DNA of 64,000 nucleotides from Tuctoria greenei (taxonomy: Eukaryota; Streptophyta; Magnoliopsida; Poales; Poaceae), in contig JAYESD010000010.1 in NCBI GenBank assembly GCA_036927565.1, forward strand, positions 38,185,298-38,249,297, written 5' to 3'. This document shows, piece by piece, positions 12,231 to 22,982 of the stretch (positions are counted from its first letter, which is position 1; every line of letters begins with the position of its first letter). Made by a program: the position numbers and the translations under genes. The notes under the pieces were generated by a model. That model was given only the letters and a program-made list of their open reading frames with translations, did not search any database and was not told the origin of the DNA.

Positions 12231-12242
12231 ATCTGATACCAA
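12231..12242 (-). promoter_or_regulatory. E1 tRNA primer-binding site
   Basis: Reversed, TTGGTATCAGAT directly follows the LTR end; it matches E2 and E3 (TTGGTATCAGAG) with one change. The motif is complementary to the 3' end of plant initiator methionine tRNA. Confidence 0.75.
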
Positions 12243-12243
12243 T

Positions 12244-13646
12244 TGTAGGATTGAAGAACACGTGAAAAGCTACCAGAGGGGGGTGAATGCAAGATTAAAA
12301 ACTTTTGAGCGGAAGCTATGAAAACTCCTCGGTAGAAAATCAATCTGTTAAGAAACTCTGTGTGTAATCTGTTTTCAACGTGTCCAACCGTGACAAAAAG
12401 CAAGTGTAGATTTTAGAGAATCAAGTCACGGAACTAATGCAACAAGAATCACGTGAAAATACTAAGTAGAACATGAAATATGATCAAAAGACTAGACGAA
12501 GGTCAATCTGTTCTACCCGATTTAAAAACAGATCAGCAACACTACAAATAAACTCGTGTAGATCAAAAACTAAAAATCCAATGACCGTGAAATTTTCACG
12601 AATGATAGAAAATCAAGTTGTAAAGACAACCAGAAAGAAACACGTCAATTGGATCTGTAAACCGCGAGTTATGATGAAAATACTGAAGCAACATCGGTCT
12701 GTTCAGAAACTCAGCGAGAAAAACTTGTCTGAAACAAGTCGGACGAACAAGGCACAAATGCTCCTATAAAACTATGATCCTTATTCAATAGAACACAAGA
12801 GTAAAATACCAAAGTCATCATACCACTAGCCTTGGCCTTCCTTGCTTATATAACCAGTCCTAAGGCAAACCCAATCCAAACTAGGACTCTAATCCTACAC
12901 AGTTTCAATCGAAACTTTCAATAACAGTTCAGGACTCTTCTATACGCAGATATAAGCAATATTAAGACTTTCAAACACCTTAGAAACTTCCTAAAAATTT
13001 CTAAAACAACTCAACTTCGTGAACCATATGAAATCTATCAAAAACAAACTCGAAACTTCCCATAAACGAATCGTAACCACCTCATCCGCAACCTGAGACA
13101 CAATGCAGCCGGTTGGACCTCTCCGGCCATATCTTCACGTCCACTTATCTTCATCACGCCTTGGAATAATGTAGCCACGTGTATGCACCCCTTGCATATG
13201 TGCAAACACTATCCAACGATGTTCACAATAACTTGATATGCATTGTTCTTGACCCAAACATGTTGCGTGACCTCCCAATCAACTCAACCACAATTCCTTC
13301 CGAACTTGGTTGTTGAACCTCATCTTCTCGTTAGTTCAATAAATCCCGTCACCATCCATGTCTTGATCTCAACCAACACCTGCACATGAATAAACAACCA
13401 ACCTTTGCGAGCCCAAGTCCTCGACTTGACTCTCGTTAGTCTGAAAACCACAACATCTTACCTATGCACCTCACATAAGCATGTTGCAAACCATAACAAT
13501 GTTTAACCACTATAATAAGCCATAACACGTCAAAAACGTAGTAAGAGAATACTAAGCAAACCTTCCATAAGCCAAAAGGAAAGTTTGAAAAGTTGCAAGT
13601 TAATTCAGATCCCCCGCACAATTATTTCAACAAATAAAATTATCGG
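12244..13646 (-). repeat. E1 5' LTR, cut by insertion of G
   Basis: Minus-strand LTR ending CCTACA at 12244. Its distal parts (for example 13410-13500) match the E2 LTR around 19380-19460. At 13646 it stops at the G LTR, with ATCGG (13642-13646) as the expected left target copy; the missing LTR start is not in the window. A TATA-like TTATATAA lies at 12846-12853. No gene in the span. Confidence 0.8.
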
Positions 13647-14680
13647 TGTCGGTACCCTACAGAAGGGGTACCCTCGCACATGGGATGAAAAAACTGAGGC
13701 ACGTCCGGTGGCTCCACGTGTCCCGAAGGTGCCAGACCTCATCCTTCCTTAAGAATGAGCTCCAGCACTGCCACGTGAGCCTTGAGGATGGGACTCACTC
13801 CTCCGGTGAGACAGGCTCCCGAGACATCACGTGTTGAGACAGGACCTCACCCAACCTTTGGGGAGAGCTCTGGTGTAGCCACGTGGCTCGAAGCAACAGG
13901 CCAGGCACCCCCCCCCTGCGGGGAAGGGCCTGAAGCTGCCACATTTCCTGGAGAGCCCCGAAGCTACCACACATCATGAAGAACCGAGACTGGCCTCCCC
14001 AGCAGGGGACAGCCCAAACTTTGACATGTGTCGTGCAACCTGGATGGTAAGATGTGGGAGTTAAGGGATGGTGCGCCCTGCCCTTGTCATGCACTGAAGA
14101 TGCGCACCCACCTCCGACGCACAACGCAAAGCACGCCAACGGTCAGAGACCGTTGTGACCAATCACATCACAGTGAAGGCGTTGCAAGCCTATCCCACTT
14201 AGTCAAGTGGGTAGCTTGCAGCAACAAGATAGGCTGACAGGACACCCTTTGCCATTATCAGCAACGGCGCATGGGCTACTAACGAGAGAGGAGGCAAGAC
14301 GGCGAGTCTTCAAAGCCACGGTCACAGGAAGCTTATGCATGAAGCCTTAGATCTTTAGGATAAGATCGCCCCGGGACCACGTGTCGGGCCCTGGACCCCA
14401 CTTGTATGGTGTCCATCCTTGTCTATAAACGGAACGGACCGCCACCATTACAAGGGACCAAATTCCAATCCCCGATACACACACGCATTCAAACACTAGC
14501 AATACAATCAACTGTGGAGTAGGGTGTTATGCTCCTTGCGGCCCGAACCACGTAGAAACCACTGTCTCATACACTCTCATATGCACGAACACTCGATTGA
14601 GGCCTAAGCCCCGCCGAACAAGAACCTCTGCGGGCTGCTCCTTAGCAGATCTGGGAAAGTGTTGCATTTACACTTTGACA
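13647..14680 (+). repeat. G 5' LTR (1034 bp)
   Basis: Starts TGTCGGTACCCT and ends ACTTTGACA, related to the LTRs of H and B. TATA box at 14423-14430 (CTATAAAC). CACGTG-type motifs at 13713, 13770 and 13827 are 57 bases apart, with further ones at 13878 and 13938, as in H and B. Confidence 0.85.
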
Positions 14681-14698
14681 TTTGGTGCCAGGTTGGGG
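14681..14698 (+). promoter_or_regulatory. G primer-binding site region
   Basis: TTTGGTGCCAGGTTGGGG follows the LTR end directly, where H has TTGGCGCTCTAGG and B has TTGGCGCACC. The tRNA is not assigned. Confidence 0.6.
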
Positions 14699-14904
14699 TT
14701 TTTTCGCTTAAAAATGTGGTTCCACTTCCATCACAATGGCAAGCATCAAGCTTGAAGTGGCGGTGAGATCAAGACGCAAAAGGTCGACCACCAGGTCGGC
14801 AGAGATGTGGAGATAGAGGTCCAAGAGCCTAAATGGGCCATTGAAACGGTCCATCAGGTTGAGAACCTCGACCTCAACAGTGACCACCAGCACCGCCAAG
14901 CACT

Positions 14905-15919
14905 CCACATCATCTGTGGGGGATCTTGAGAACCCGCATCCCAGATCGCGATCAAGACCCTGCGCCGAGCGGTAGCATCACTACACTCTGTTGACGCCTC
15001 AGTGATGCATCACAGATGGATGGAGATGCCGATCAGCTTCGACGCCTCCGACTGCCCCGAGAACATGGAGTGAGCCGGGCTTCTAACCTTCCTCGTCGCC
15101 CCCACCATCGCCATCATGAAGTTCTACCACGTCCTGGTAGATGGTTGGGCCGACCTCAACCTCATCCATCGTGTGGCCTTCGACAAGCTGAAGATTCCCG
15201 TGTCCAAGCTCGCCCCATCGAGACCATTCTCGGGGGTAGGGCCGGGGAGTATTATCCTGTACAACAACATCCACCTCTAGGTGACCCTCGGGACACCCGA
15301 GAACATCAGGACGGAGAATATCCAATTCAACATCGCGGAGGTTAGCCTCCCCTACCACACCATCGTTGGCAGACCATCCATGTACCAGTTCATGGTTGTA
15401 GCCCACTACGGCTACCTCGTCCTCAAGATGCCAACTCCCTCTGGTGTCCTCAAGATCTGCAGAGATCGCGCTGCTGCGATGACGGCTTTAGAGAAGCTCC
15501 GAGCGCTGGCAGCGGCCCTAGCACCTGCCCCGAGCGATGTTGGATCAGGTCAGCCCTAGCCAGACTCACGCGCACACAGTAACGCCGGTGTGCAACAGGT
15601 GCAGCCCTCCGATGACGACGACAATGTGCCCATCAAGACAATCCAGATTGGCTCTAATGCTGCTATGACCACTCGTATCATGGGGAGTCTGGACAGCGAG
15701 TATGAATCGATGCTCACCGCTTTCCTACGAGCTAATGTCGATGTCTTCGCCTGGTAACTGTCGCAGATGCCAGGCATCTCCAGGGAAGTGATCGAGCATC
15801 GTCTGAAGATCTGCCCCGACGCCCGGCCAACACAACAGAGGCCTCGTAAGTAGCCCATCGAGCGGCAGAACTTCATCCGCGAAGAGATCAAGAAGCTACC
15901 AGATACTAGCTTCATACGG
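14905..15919 (+). pseudogene. pol: G protease and start of RT
   Basis: The translation follows H: TLRRAVA, then ISFDASDCPEN, then protease VLVDGWADLNLI. The active-site triplet Asp-Gly-Gly/Ser reads DGW, so protease is likely dead. GVGPGSI, VGRPSMYQFMVVAHYGYLVLKMPTP and the RT approach (RLKICPDARPTQQRP, ERQNFIREEIKKL) follow. Stops interrupt it near 15072, 15281, 15557, 15757 and 15853. The frame breaks at SFIREV, exactly where R1 is inserted, and resumes at 18026 with HHPRWLANPIVV. Confidence 0.8.
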
Positions 15920-15924
15920 GAAGT

Positions 15925-17355
15925 TGAAAGCATCTAAGCCCCCATGAGGTATGGTTTCGGTGATTAATGACAACCATTGAATTTTACTAATGAATTTGTG
16001 GATGCAAGGTCTCCCATATCACTCAATCAAATGACATCTATATGAATATGAATATCAATTACTGATCATTGGAGACCCCTAAACAATCATTTTATGAGAT
16101 CAATGAATGTTATGAAGAATAGAAGTAAAAGCTCTATGTCAAAGTCATTCAACCATAATTGACAACACTCAATGCTTGAAAATCATCAGAAGAATATTTG
16201 CAACAAATGTCTAAGAGATCAATCTAGCAAAATACAAAAGAATCACTTAGAAACAACTCGAAGCAAACAAAATCAACTCACCGGATCAACCGATGTTTCC
16301 AGAGAACAACACATCGGTCGAGTTGGTTCAGCAGAAGAAGAAGACCTCAGAACAAAGCACTCACCGGATCATCCGACGATGAAGGGAATGTTACATCGGT
16401 CCATCAGTACAGTATGCAATATCCTTGGACCAAGTGTAGCACTGGATCATCCGATGTACAGCAATACACACATCGGTCAATCACTCCAGTAAGCATCAAG
16501 TTTGAACCAATTCTGGAGGAAGTGCCACCGGATCATCCGATGAGAAGATAAGTGCAACATCAGTCTAACAACGGTCATATCTGACACAGTGACATCAGCT
16601 AATTTGGCATTGACCGATGATAACTGAAGGGGAAACATCGGATCATCTGGTGTTCGTAGAGCAGTGATGTCAGCCTACTTTTCCAACGGCTATTTCGTGG
16701 AGGCTGGCTATTTATACCCCTTCAACCTGTCAAATCGATAAGTCTTGATCACCAAACATACTCTACACATCCTCAAGCATTCAAGATATTGAGCCATCAC
16801 TTTTACATCTTTTAGACCACTTACACACCAAGAGATAGGCTAGAACTAGCTAGAGAGAGAGAGAGCTTGTGTGCCTCCATTCTTGGTGAGTGGAATCTCT
16901 AGTGTAGTGAGAGCTATAAGGGAGTGTCCCTTGGTGTTTGTAATTGAGAGAGACTTTCGGAGCTGCCAAGGCGATTGTGGAAGCCCGGAGGATCGAAGTT
17001 GTACAAGGCTTGAGCTCCACCTTGCCAAGGTTGGCAAACGGAGAAGAATAGTGAAGATCCATAGTCTCGGTGACTTGGGTGTGGCTATACCCTTTGGTGG
17101 GTGCCACAACGTGGATGTAGGAAGATCTTGACGATCTTGCCGAACCACGGGATAAATCCTCGTGTCTCCTCGGGAGTTTGCATCCTCTTCCTCTCCCTTA
17201 CACTTATGCTTTTTATATACCGCGATGTTGCTATTTACTTGAATGCATAGGTTGTTTGCATAGGGAATTGGGCTTTGAGTAATTAAGTTTTATAGCTTTG
17301 TTTTTTTTTGAAAAGAAGCCCAATTCACCCCCCTCTTGGGCATTCGATCCTTACA
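15925..17355 (+). repeat. R1 5' LTR (1431 bp)
   Basis: TGAAAGCATC to CCTTACA. Between about 16260 and 16660 it carries repeated CCGGATCATCCGATG-like motifs alternating with ACATCGGTC. TATA candidate CTATTTATAC near 16709-16718. The F LTR has almost the same length and a similar start, so they are probably related. ORFs at 16846-17148 are shadows. Confidence 0.88.
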
Positions 17356-17356
17356 A

Positions 17357-17369
17357 TTGGTATCAGAGC
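17357..17369 (+). promoter_or_regulatory. R1 tRNA primer-binding site
   Basis: TTGGTATCAGAGC follows the LTR end after one base, the standard initiator-Met tRNA site of plant Copia elements. Confidence 0.85.
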
Positions 17370-17415
17370 AAGGTTGCTCATAGGATCATTCTAGCTTCAC
17401 CGCTAGAGAGCTAAA

Positions 17416-17819
17416 ATGGCCAAGGTTGGAGGTTCGGTTCCTATCTTCGAGGGCAAGAACTTTGCCTATTGGAAAGCACGCATGCACGCTTATCTAGAGG
17501 CTATTGCTCCCGAAGTATGGGAAGCGACCCACGCGGGGTTTGGTGAGCAAAATTATATTGGTGATCAAATTAAATGGGATGCTAAAGCTAGGAATGCAAT
17601 TTATGAATGTATAAGTCAAGATGTGTTTGCTAGGATTGCTAGCAAAGAAAAGGCTTGTGAAATTTGGGCTTGCTTAATAGAAATTCATGAGGGTTCTTCT
17701 CGTGTCAAAGAACTAAAATATCATATGCTTAAAGCCAAATATGATGAGTTCAAAATGTTACCTCATGAAAATGTCAATGAAATGTTTTCTCGCTTGAATG
17801 TACTTATTGAAGAAATGTC
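17416..17819 (+). pseudogene. gag: R1 gag fragment
   Basis: ATG at 17416 opens MAKVGGSVPIFEGKNFAYW, the typical plant Copia gag N-terminus (FxGxNFxxWKxRM). It continues through AKARNAIYECISQDVFARI, ACEIWACLIEIHEGSSRVKE and VNEMFSRLNVLIEEMSI. The frame then runs into the 3' LTR remnant at about 17820, which gives the last 30 or so residues of the open frame no meaning. The zinc knuckle and everything after are missing. Confidence 0.85.
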
Positions 17820-18020
17820 AATAAATCCTCGTGTCTCCTCGGGAGTTTGCATCCTCTTCCTCTCCCTTACACTTATGCATTTTATATACCGCGAAGTTGC
17901 TATTTACTTGAATGCATAGGTTGTTTGCATAGGGAATTGGGCTTTGAGTAATTAAGTTTTATTGCTTTGTTTTTTGAAAAGAAGCCCAATTTGCCCCCTC
18001 TTGGGCATTCGATCTTTACA
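17820..18020 (+). repeat. R1 3' LTR remnant (about 200 bp)
   Basis: Matches 17151-17355 of the 5' LTR almost base for base, from ATAAATCCTCGTGTCTCC to the terminal TTTACA, and is followed by the target duplicate GAAGT. Confidence 0.9.
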
Positions 18021-18684
18021 GAAGTCCACCATCCCAGATGGCTGGCCAATCCTATTGTGGTCCCCAAGGCTGGCGGTAAGGTTCGGATGGGCATCGACTA
18101 CACCAACCTCAACAAGGCATGTACTAAAGATCATTTCCCTCTCCCCAGAATAGATCAAATCGTAGATTCAACCTCAAGATGCGATATGTTATGCTTCCTA
18201 GATGCATATTCGGGGTTTCACCAAATCCCAGTGTCTAGAGAGGACGAAGAACATACCACATTTATAACCGTAGATGGCCTTTACTGCAATGTCTCCATGC
18301 CTTACGGTCTTAAGAATGCCCTCCCCACCTTTGTACGTTCCATGAATAAAACATTTGGGGACCTCATTCGGGACCTAATAGAGGTGTATGTGGATGATAT
18401 TGTAGTTAAAATACAGACACATACATCATTGCTAGAGAACCTCGCCCTAGTCTTTGACAAACTGCGAACCACACACACAAAGCTCAATCCCGAGAAGTGC
18501 GTGTTCGGAGTCAAAGCTGGGAAGCTCCTCGGTTTCTTGGTCTCACACCGAGGGATCAAGGCCAACCCAGAGAAGATCAAGGCAGTGGAGCTGATGCGGC
18601 CTCCAGCCCGCATCAAGGACGTATAGAAGCTTGCAGGTTGCTTGGCAACGCTCAACCGGTTTATCTCTAGGCTGGCTGAGCGGG
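18021..18684 (+). pseudogene. pol: G reverse transcriptase, middle part
   Basis: Resumes the RT broken by R1: HHPRWLANPIVVPKAGGKVR, DYTNLNKAC, FLDAYSGFHQIP, then the active site VYVDDIVVKIQ (intact YVDD, about 18387-18400) and GKLLGFLVSHRGIKANPEK. A TAG at 18624-18626 follows ARIKDV, and the fragment ends at RFISRLAER, where F begins. Decay is milder than in the flanking protease piece. The open frame starting at 17967 begins inside R1, so its first 20 or so codons are not RT. Confidence 0.88.
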
Positions 18685-18758
18685 TGAAAGTGCATCTAGG
18701 CATCCCCTGTGGGTTTTGGTTGATTAATGACAAGCAAATGAGATCCTAACAAAATTGT

Positions 18759-20625
18759 TGTAAGACCTATATGTGCTGAATACATTGGCTTGTAGTGAAT
18801 ACACTTGGCTTTGATGATAAAAATTTTAAATATCACCAAAACACCTTTTCATCAAGGTCCGACTCTAGCTCTGAGCTACAGCAAGGTCCGACCATAGGTC
18901 CGGCTTGTTTTGGGTAGCTCCAGCAACGTTAGATGCTAGGTCCGGCTTCTTGGTAAGGTCCGACTAGCCTTGATTAGCTCCGGCGAGTTTTATCTTTAGC
19001 TCCAGCATGTCTTTGTTAGCTCCGGCATGTCTTTGATAGCTCCGGTATATACTTGATAGCTCCGACATGCTTTTGCTAAGCTCCAACGCACTTTGTCTAG
19101 CTCCAGTTTTGGACTGAATAGTTTTGACTAGTTTTTGGTAAGCTCCGGTGCTAGGATCTACTAGTTTTGGAAAGCTCCGGCGCTAGGTTCTACTAGCTTT
19201 TGTTAGCTCCGACTCAAGCTTCGGGTTGCTTTGGCAAGGTCCAGAACTTGACTGCAGTGCTTCTGCTTTTCATTTGCAATGTTTTGTACTTGCTTTACAT
19301 GTTTGGAAAGATTGCTTAGTATTCATTTGCTAAGTTTTTGGTGCGTTTTGGTTGAATACGGTTGATATCGTTTCTACTGTGGTTTTGCAACATGCTTATG
19401 TGAGGTTCTCACGTAGGGTGTTGTGTTCGGAACTAACTTGAGTCAAGTCGAGGACTTGGGCTCGTATGGATTGTTTGTTTGTTCATGTGCAGGTGTTGCT
19501 TGAGTTCAAGTCATGGCTGGTGACAGGATCCATTGGGCTAGTCTCAGGAGGAGATGAGGTTGCAACAACCAAGTTCGGGAGGAACTGTGGTTGAGCGTGT
19601 CAGGAGGTCGCGCATGATGATTGAATCAAGGGCAGTGCATATGAAGGTCAAAGGAAGGTGTTCGCATGTGTGCATGAGGTGCATGACGTGGCAGTATGCT
19701 TCTAGAGACGGATGATGGAAGGAAGATCTGATCGGAAGGATCGGATCGTATCGGGTTAAGACTTAGGCTGCTAGCTGAGTCAGTTATGGCTCGGTATGGA
19801 AATATCGAGTTGGTTATGTTAGGATTTCGTGTGGGTTACGAATTTGAGTTGTTTAGGAATGTGGGATACGTTCCTAAGGTGTTTGGAAGTCTTAAGATTG
19901 CTTCTATCTGCGTATAGAAGAGTCCTAAGCAGTTATGGAAAGTTCCGATTGTGATCGGATTAGGATTGGAGTCCTAGTTGAGATTGGATGGCCTAAGGGC
20001 TGGTTATATAAGCGAGGGAAGGCCAAAGCTCGTAGAGACGACTTTTGGGGCTGTTCCTATTGTGTTATATTGAATAAAATTCGTAGTTTGAAGGAACTTT
20101 TGTGCCTTGTTCGTCCGACTTGTTCCAGACAAGTTTTACTCGTCGAGTTTCTGGACAGCACTACCTTTCGTCGGTGGTTTTATCATAACTCGAGTTTTAC
20201 AGATCCATTTGACGTGATTCTTTTTGGGTTGTCTTCACAACTTGATTGTTTATCATCTGTTAAACTTTCACGGTCATTGGATTTGTGGTTTTTGATCTAC
20301 ACGAGTTTCTTTGCAGCATTCTAGAAACTGTTTTTCTCGGGTAGGTCAGATTGACCAGTGTTTGATCTTTTGATCATAACTTGAGTTTTTCTCGACGGAT
20401 TTTAGTGATTCCTTTTGTGTTGTCTTAGTGACTTGATTCTCTCTGATAATTATCACTTTTGTCACGGTGAAACACGTTTAGATTAGTCTCACACACGATT
20501 TCTTTAACAGATCATTTTTCTGCCGGAAGGGTTTGGGGTTTTATTGTTTCCGCTGCGTAAGATTTTTAAATCTACCATTCACCCCCCCCCCTCTGGTAGC
20601 TTTTCACGTGCTCTTCGATCCTACA
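18759..20625 (+). repeat. E2 5' LTR (1867 bp)
   Basis: TGTAAGACC to CCTACA, matching 27160-29024. The first third carries many TAGCTCCGG/GGTCCGAC repeats (about 18860-19250). TATA box TTATATAAG at 20004-20012. The small ORF at 19935-20324 has an equivalent in the 3' LTR but no recognisable domain. Confidence 0.92.
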
Positions 20626-20626
20626 A

Positions 20627-20639
20627 TTGGTATCAGAGC
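20627..20639 (+). promoter_or_regulatory. E2 tRNA primer-binding site
   Basis: TTGGTATCAGAGC one base after the LTR end, complementary to the 3' end of initiator methionine tRNA. Confidence 0.88.
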
Positions 20640-20687
20640 CACGGTACTCTAATCTTTGTGATTTGAGCGTGTTTTTGACTAATCATC

Positions 20688-22730
20688 ATGGAAAAGTACT
20701 CTGCCAAACCGTGTGTGTTTGCTGGTATTGACTTTCAGGTTTGGAAGGCACGCATGGAGGCTTTCATCCAGGCACAAGGCTTTGCAATATGGGAGAAGGT
20801 ATACAAGCCTTACGAAGTGCCATCAAATGATCAAGTTACAGCTACAAATTTGAGAGATGTCGACAACAACAACAAGGCTCGGAACTTGATCATACAAGGA
20901 TTAACACAAAGCGACTTCGACCGTGTTGCACACCTCCGATCTGCATACGATGTGTGGAAAGCACTTTGTGACTACCACGAAGGATCCAACACGATCAAAG
21001 AGGTAAGGCAAGACATGTTCAAGAAAGAATACATGCGCTTCGAGATGCAACCCGGTGTGTCTATTGATGACCTTTTTGCTCGCTTTAATAAGATTCTCAG
21101 CAACTTGCGTAGCGTGAATGTTAATTTTTTAGATGCTGAAAATGCTAGACAACTCCTTAGTGCATTAGACATGTCAATTTGGGAGATGAAAGTAACGTCT
21201 ATACGTGAATCAACTGTCATGAGTTCTCTTACATTAGATGTACTCTATTCTAAACTAAAAACTCATGAAATTGACATCCTAGCACGTAAGAATCCCAATA
21301 AGTCTATTGCATTTGTTTCACAACGTGATATGTCTAGCTCCGGCCAATCATCATCTTGCAATACTCTTGCTTTGTTGTCCTCACTAACCCTGGAGCAGAT
21401 CGAAGAATTTCCAGAAGAGGAGTTGGCACTCATCTCTACTAGATTCTCAAAAGCATTGCAAAATGTGAGAACTAGAAGGAGAGGAAGCTCCGTACCTCAA
21501 CGCTATTTTGAATGTGGTAAAATAGGACACTTTCGTACAGAATGCCCTAACCTTTCAGGTCCGACCACCTGGGAAGAAAAACAAAGCAAGATCCGGACCT
21601 CCTCTGGAAATTCCAACAAGAAGAAGAAAAGTACCATAGGACGCAAGATGATCAACAGTTTCATCACCGCGCTTCAAGAGTTCAGTTCAAGCGACGTGGA
21701 CATTGGAAGTGATGATGATGAAGATGATTTGGCAAACTTGTGCTTTATGGCGGGCAAGTCAAGATCAAGTATGGAGGAGGTAGAACACAACAGCGACAAT
21801 GAAGACGTATGTCCTACTTACGAAGAAATGTGTGATGCTATTTCTCGTGCCACTATTATTGTTAAGAAAAAGGACAAAAAGCTTAGGGATAGTGCTGCTA
21901 AAATTGAATCACTAGAATCTGAAATCAACCATTTAAAAACATTGATTCCTAGTGATGATGCATGTTCCTCATGTGATTTAATATATGAACAATTGTCTTC
22001 ATTAAGAAGTGTGCACACCTCCACACTTGATAAACTTGAGTTAGAAATTGAAAAGAACAAAGAGCTTGCTGCACTTAATGATAAAAACTTGAAAGATGCT
22101 AGCTGTTCTACAATTGATTTGCATTGTTCTACTTGTGACGATCTTGATAAGAAACTATAGGATGCTATGAATGAAATTTCTATATTGAACAATGCTTTAC
22201 GTTCTCATGAAGTTAAATTTTGTTCAAATTGCAAACTAAAAGGAAAAACTTCATGTGAAAATTGCCTTGATCTGTCCAATAAACTTGATGACATGCATAT
22301 GACATTAGATCGGTTTTGTAATGGGAATAAGAACCTAAACTTATTGCTGAATTCTTCCAAGTCTTGCAATGATAAAACTGGTTTATGTTTTGATTCTCAT
22401 GCTCATGCTAAGGCACATCCACCTAAAATTGTAAAGTCATTAGGAAGTGGTTTGATTCAAACAGTTCCTAAACAAAAAGGAGTGGTTTTCAAATCTGCAG
22501 GAGTGTTGCCTCATTCGGTTTCAAATAAAAATATTGCTTGCTCATGTAGACATGAACACAAAGTTAAATTTCATTGTACCTTCTGTGGTAGAGATGGTCA
22601 TGTCATAGATTTTTGTTATAGACTAGCTAAACAACAGAAAAGGGAAAGAATGGTTGCTAGATCTGATAACTTTCATGCAAAATTTGCTGCACACATTGAA
22701 CCGAATGTACAACCTGCTGTTTTGAGTTAA
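20688..22730 (+). pseudogene. gag: E2 gag with one premature stop
   Basis: ATG at 20688 opens MEKYSAKPCVF; the E3 copy is 682 residues and intact. Parts: N-terminal DFQVWKARMEAFIQ, capsid-like region with DVWKALCDYHEGSNTIKE and MKVTSIRES, zinc knuckle CGKIGHFRTECP (first Cys partner kept as YFECGK), an acidic stretch, a coiled-coil region (about 380-470) and a second cluster CTFCGRDGHVIDFC near the C-terminus. TAG at 22158-22160 interrupts it where E3 has CAG, so the product would be about 490 residues. The same frame continues to the natural TAA at 22728-22730. Confidence 0.9.
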
Positions 22731-22982
22731 AAACATTCAAAGTTTACCTCCGGACCTTCTGTTTTTGCCTCCGGAGCTACTGATTTTTGTGCTACACAAG
22801 TAACACCTTATAGGTCAGTAGTCAAGAATAAAAAATCTCAAACTTTGACGCATAAACCTGCTGTTTTGTCTCATCTTTCGCGTGTTTTTCCTGCTGCACG
22901 TCGCGTGACTCAGTACTGGATTCCTAAATGCCTTTTGACTAACCCCAGTATTGAGTCATCGGCGTATTGTGCTTTTATGTAG
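22731..22982 (+). other. E2 gag-pol linker, open in frame between two stops
   Basis: Between gag TAA (22728-22730) and TAG (22980-22982) the gag frame stays open for 83 codons and then runs on, still in the same frame, into protease. E3 has the same two stops in the same places, and E1 has equivalents. There is no ATG near the start of pol, so pol must be reached by readthrough, splicing or internal initiation. Confidence 0.75.

Larger units (their letters stand above)
7645..13646 (-). mobile_element. E1: decayed Sirevirus-type Ty1/Copia element
   Basis: Minus-strand element reading LTR (12244-13646), primer site, gag, pol up to the middle of RT, cut by C1 at 7644. Its RNase H and 3' LTR should lie left of the window. 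Its LTR is cut at 13646 by G. Gag and pol match E2 and E3 along their length but carry many frameshifts and stops, a lost gag start and a changed RT active site, so it is the oldest Sirevirus copy here. Confidence 0.88.
15925..18020 (+). mobile_element. R1: internally deleted Ty1/Copia element
   Basis: Complete ends with a perfect 5-base target duplication GAAGT (15920-15924 and 18021-18025). Contents: a full 5' LTR, a primer site, a gag fragment, then only about 200 bases of the 3' LTR end. The rest of gag, all of pol and most of the 3' LTR were lost in one deletion, so it is a non-autonomous relic. Confidence 0.9.

Noticed and set aside
19935..20324. 129-codon ORF in the E2 5' LTR with a relative at 28379-28756
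   Set aside because: It is present twice only because LTRs are duplicated; no domain and it overlaps the TATA box.
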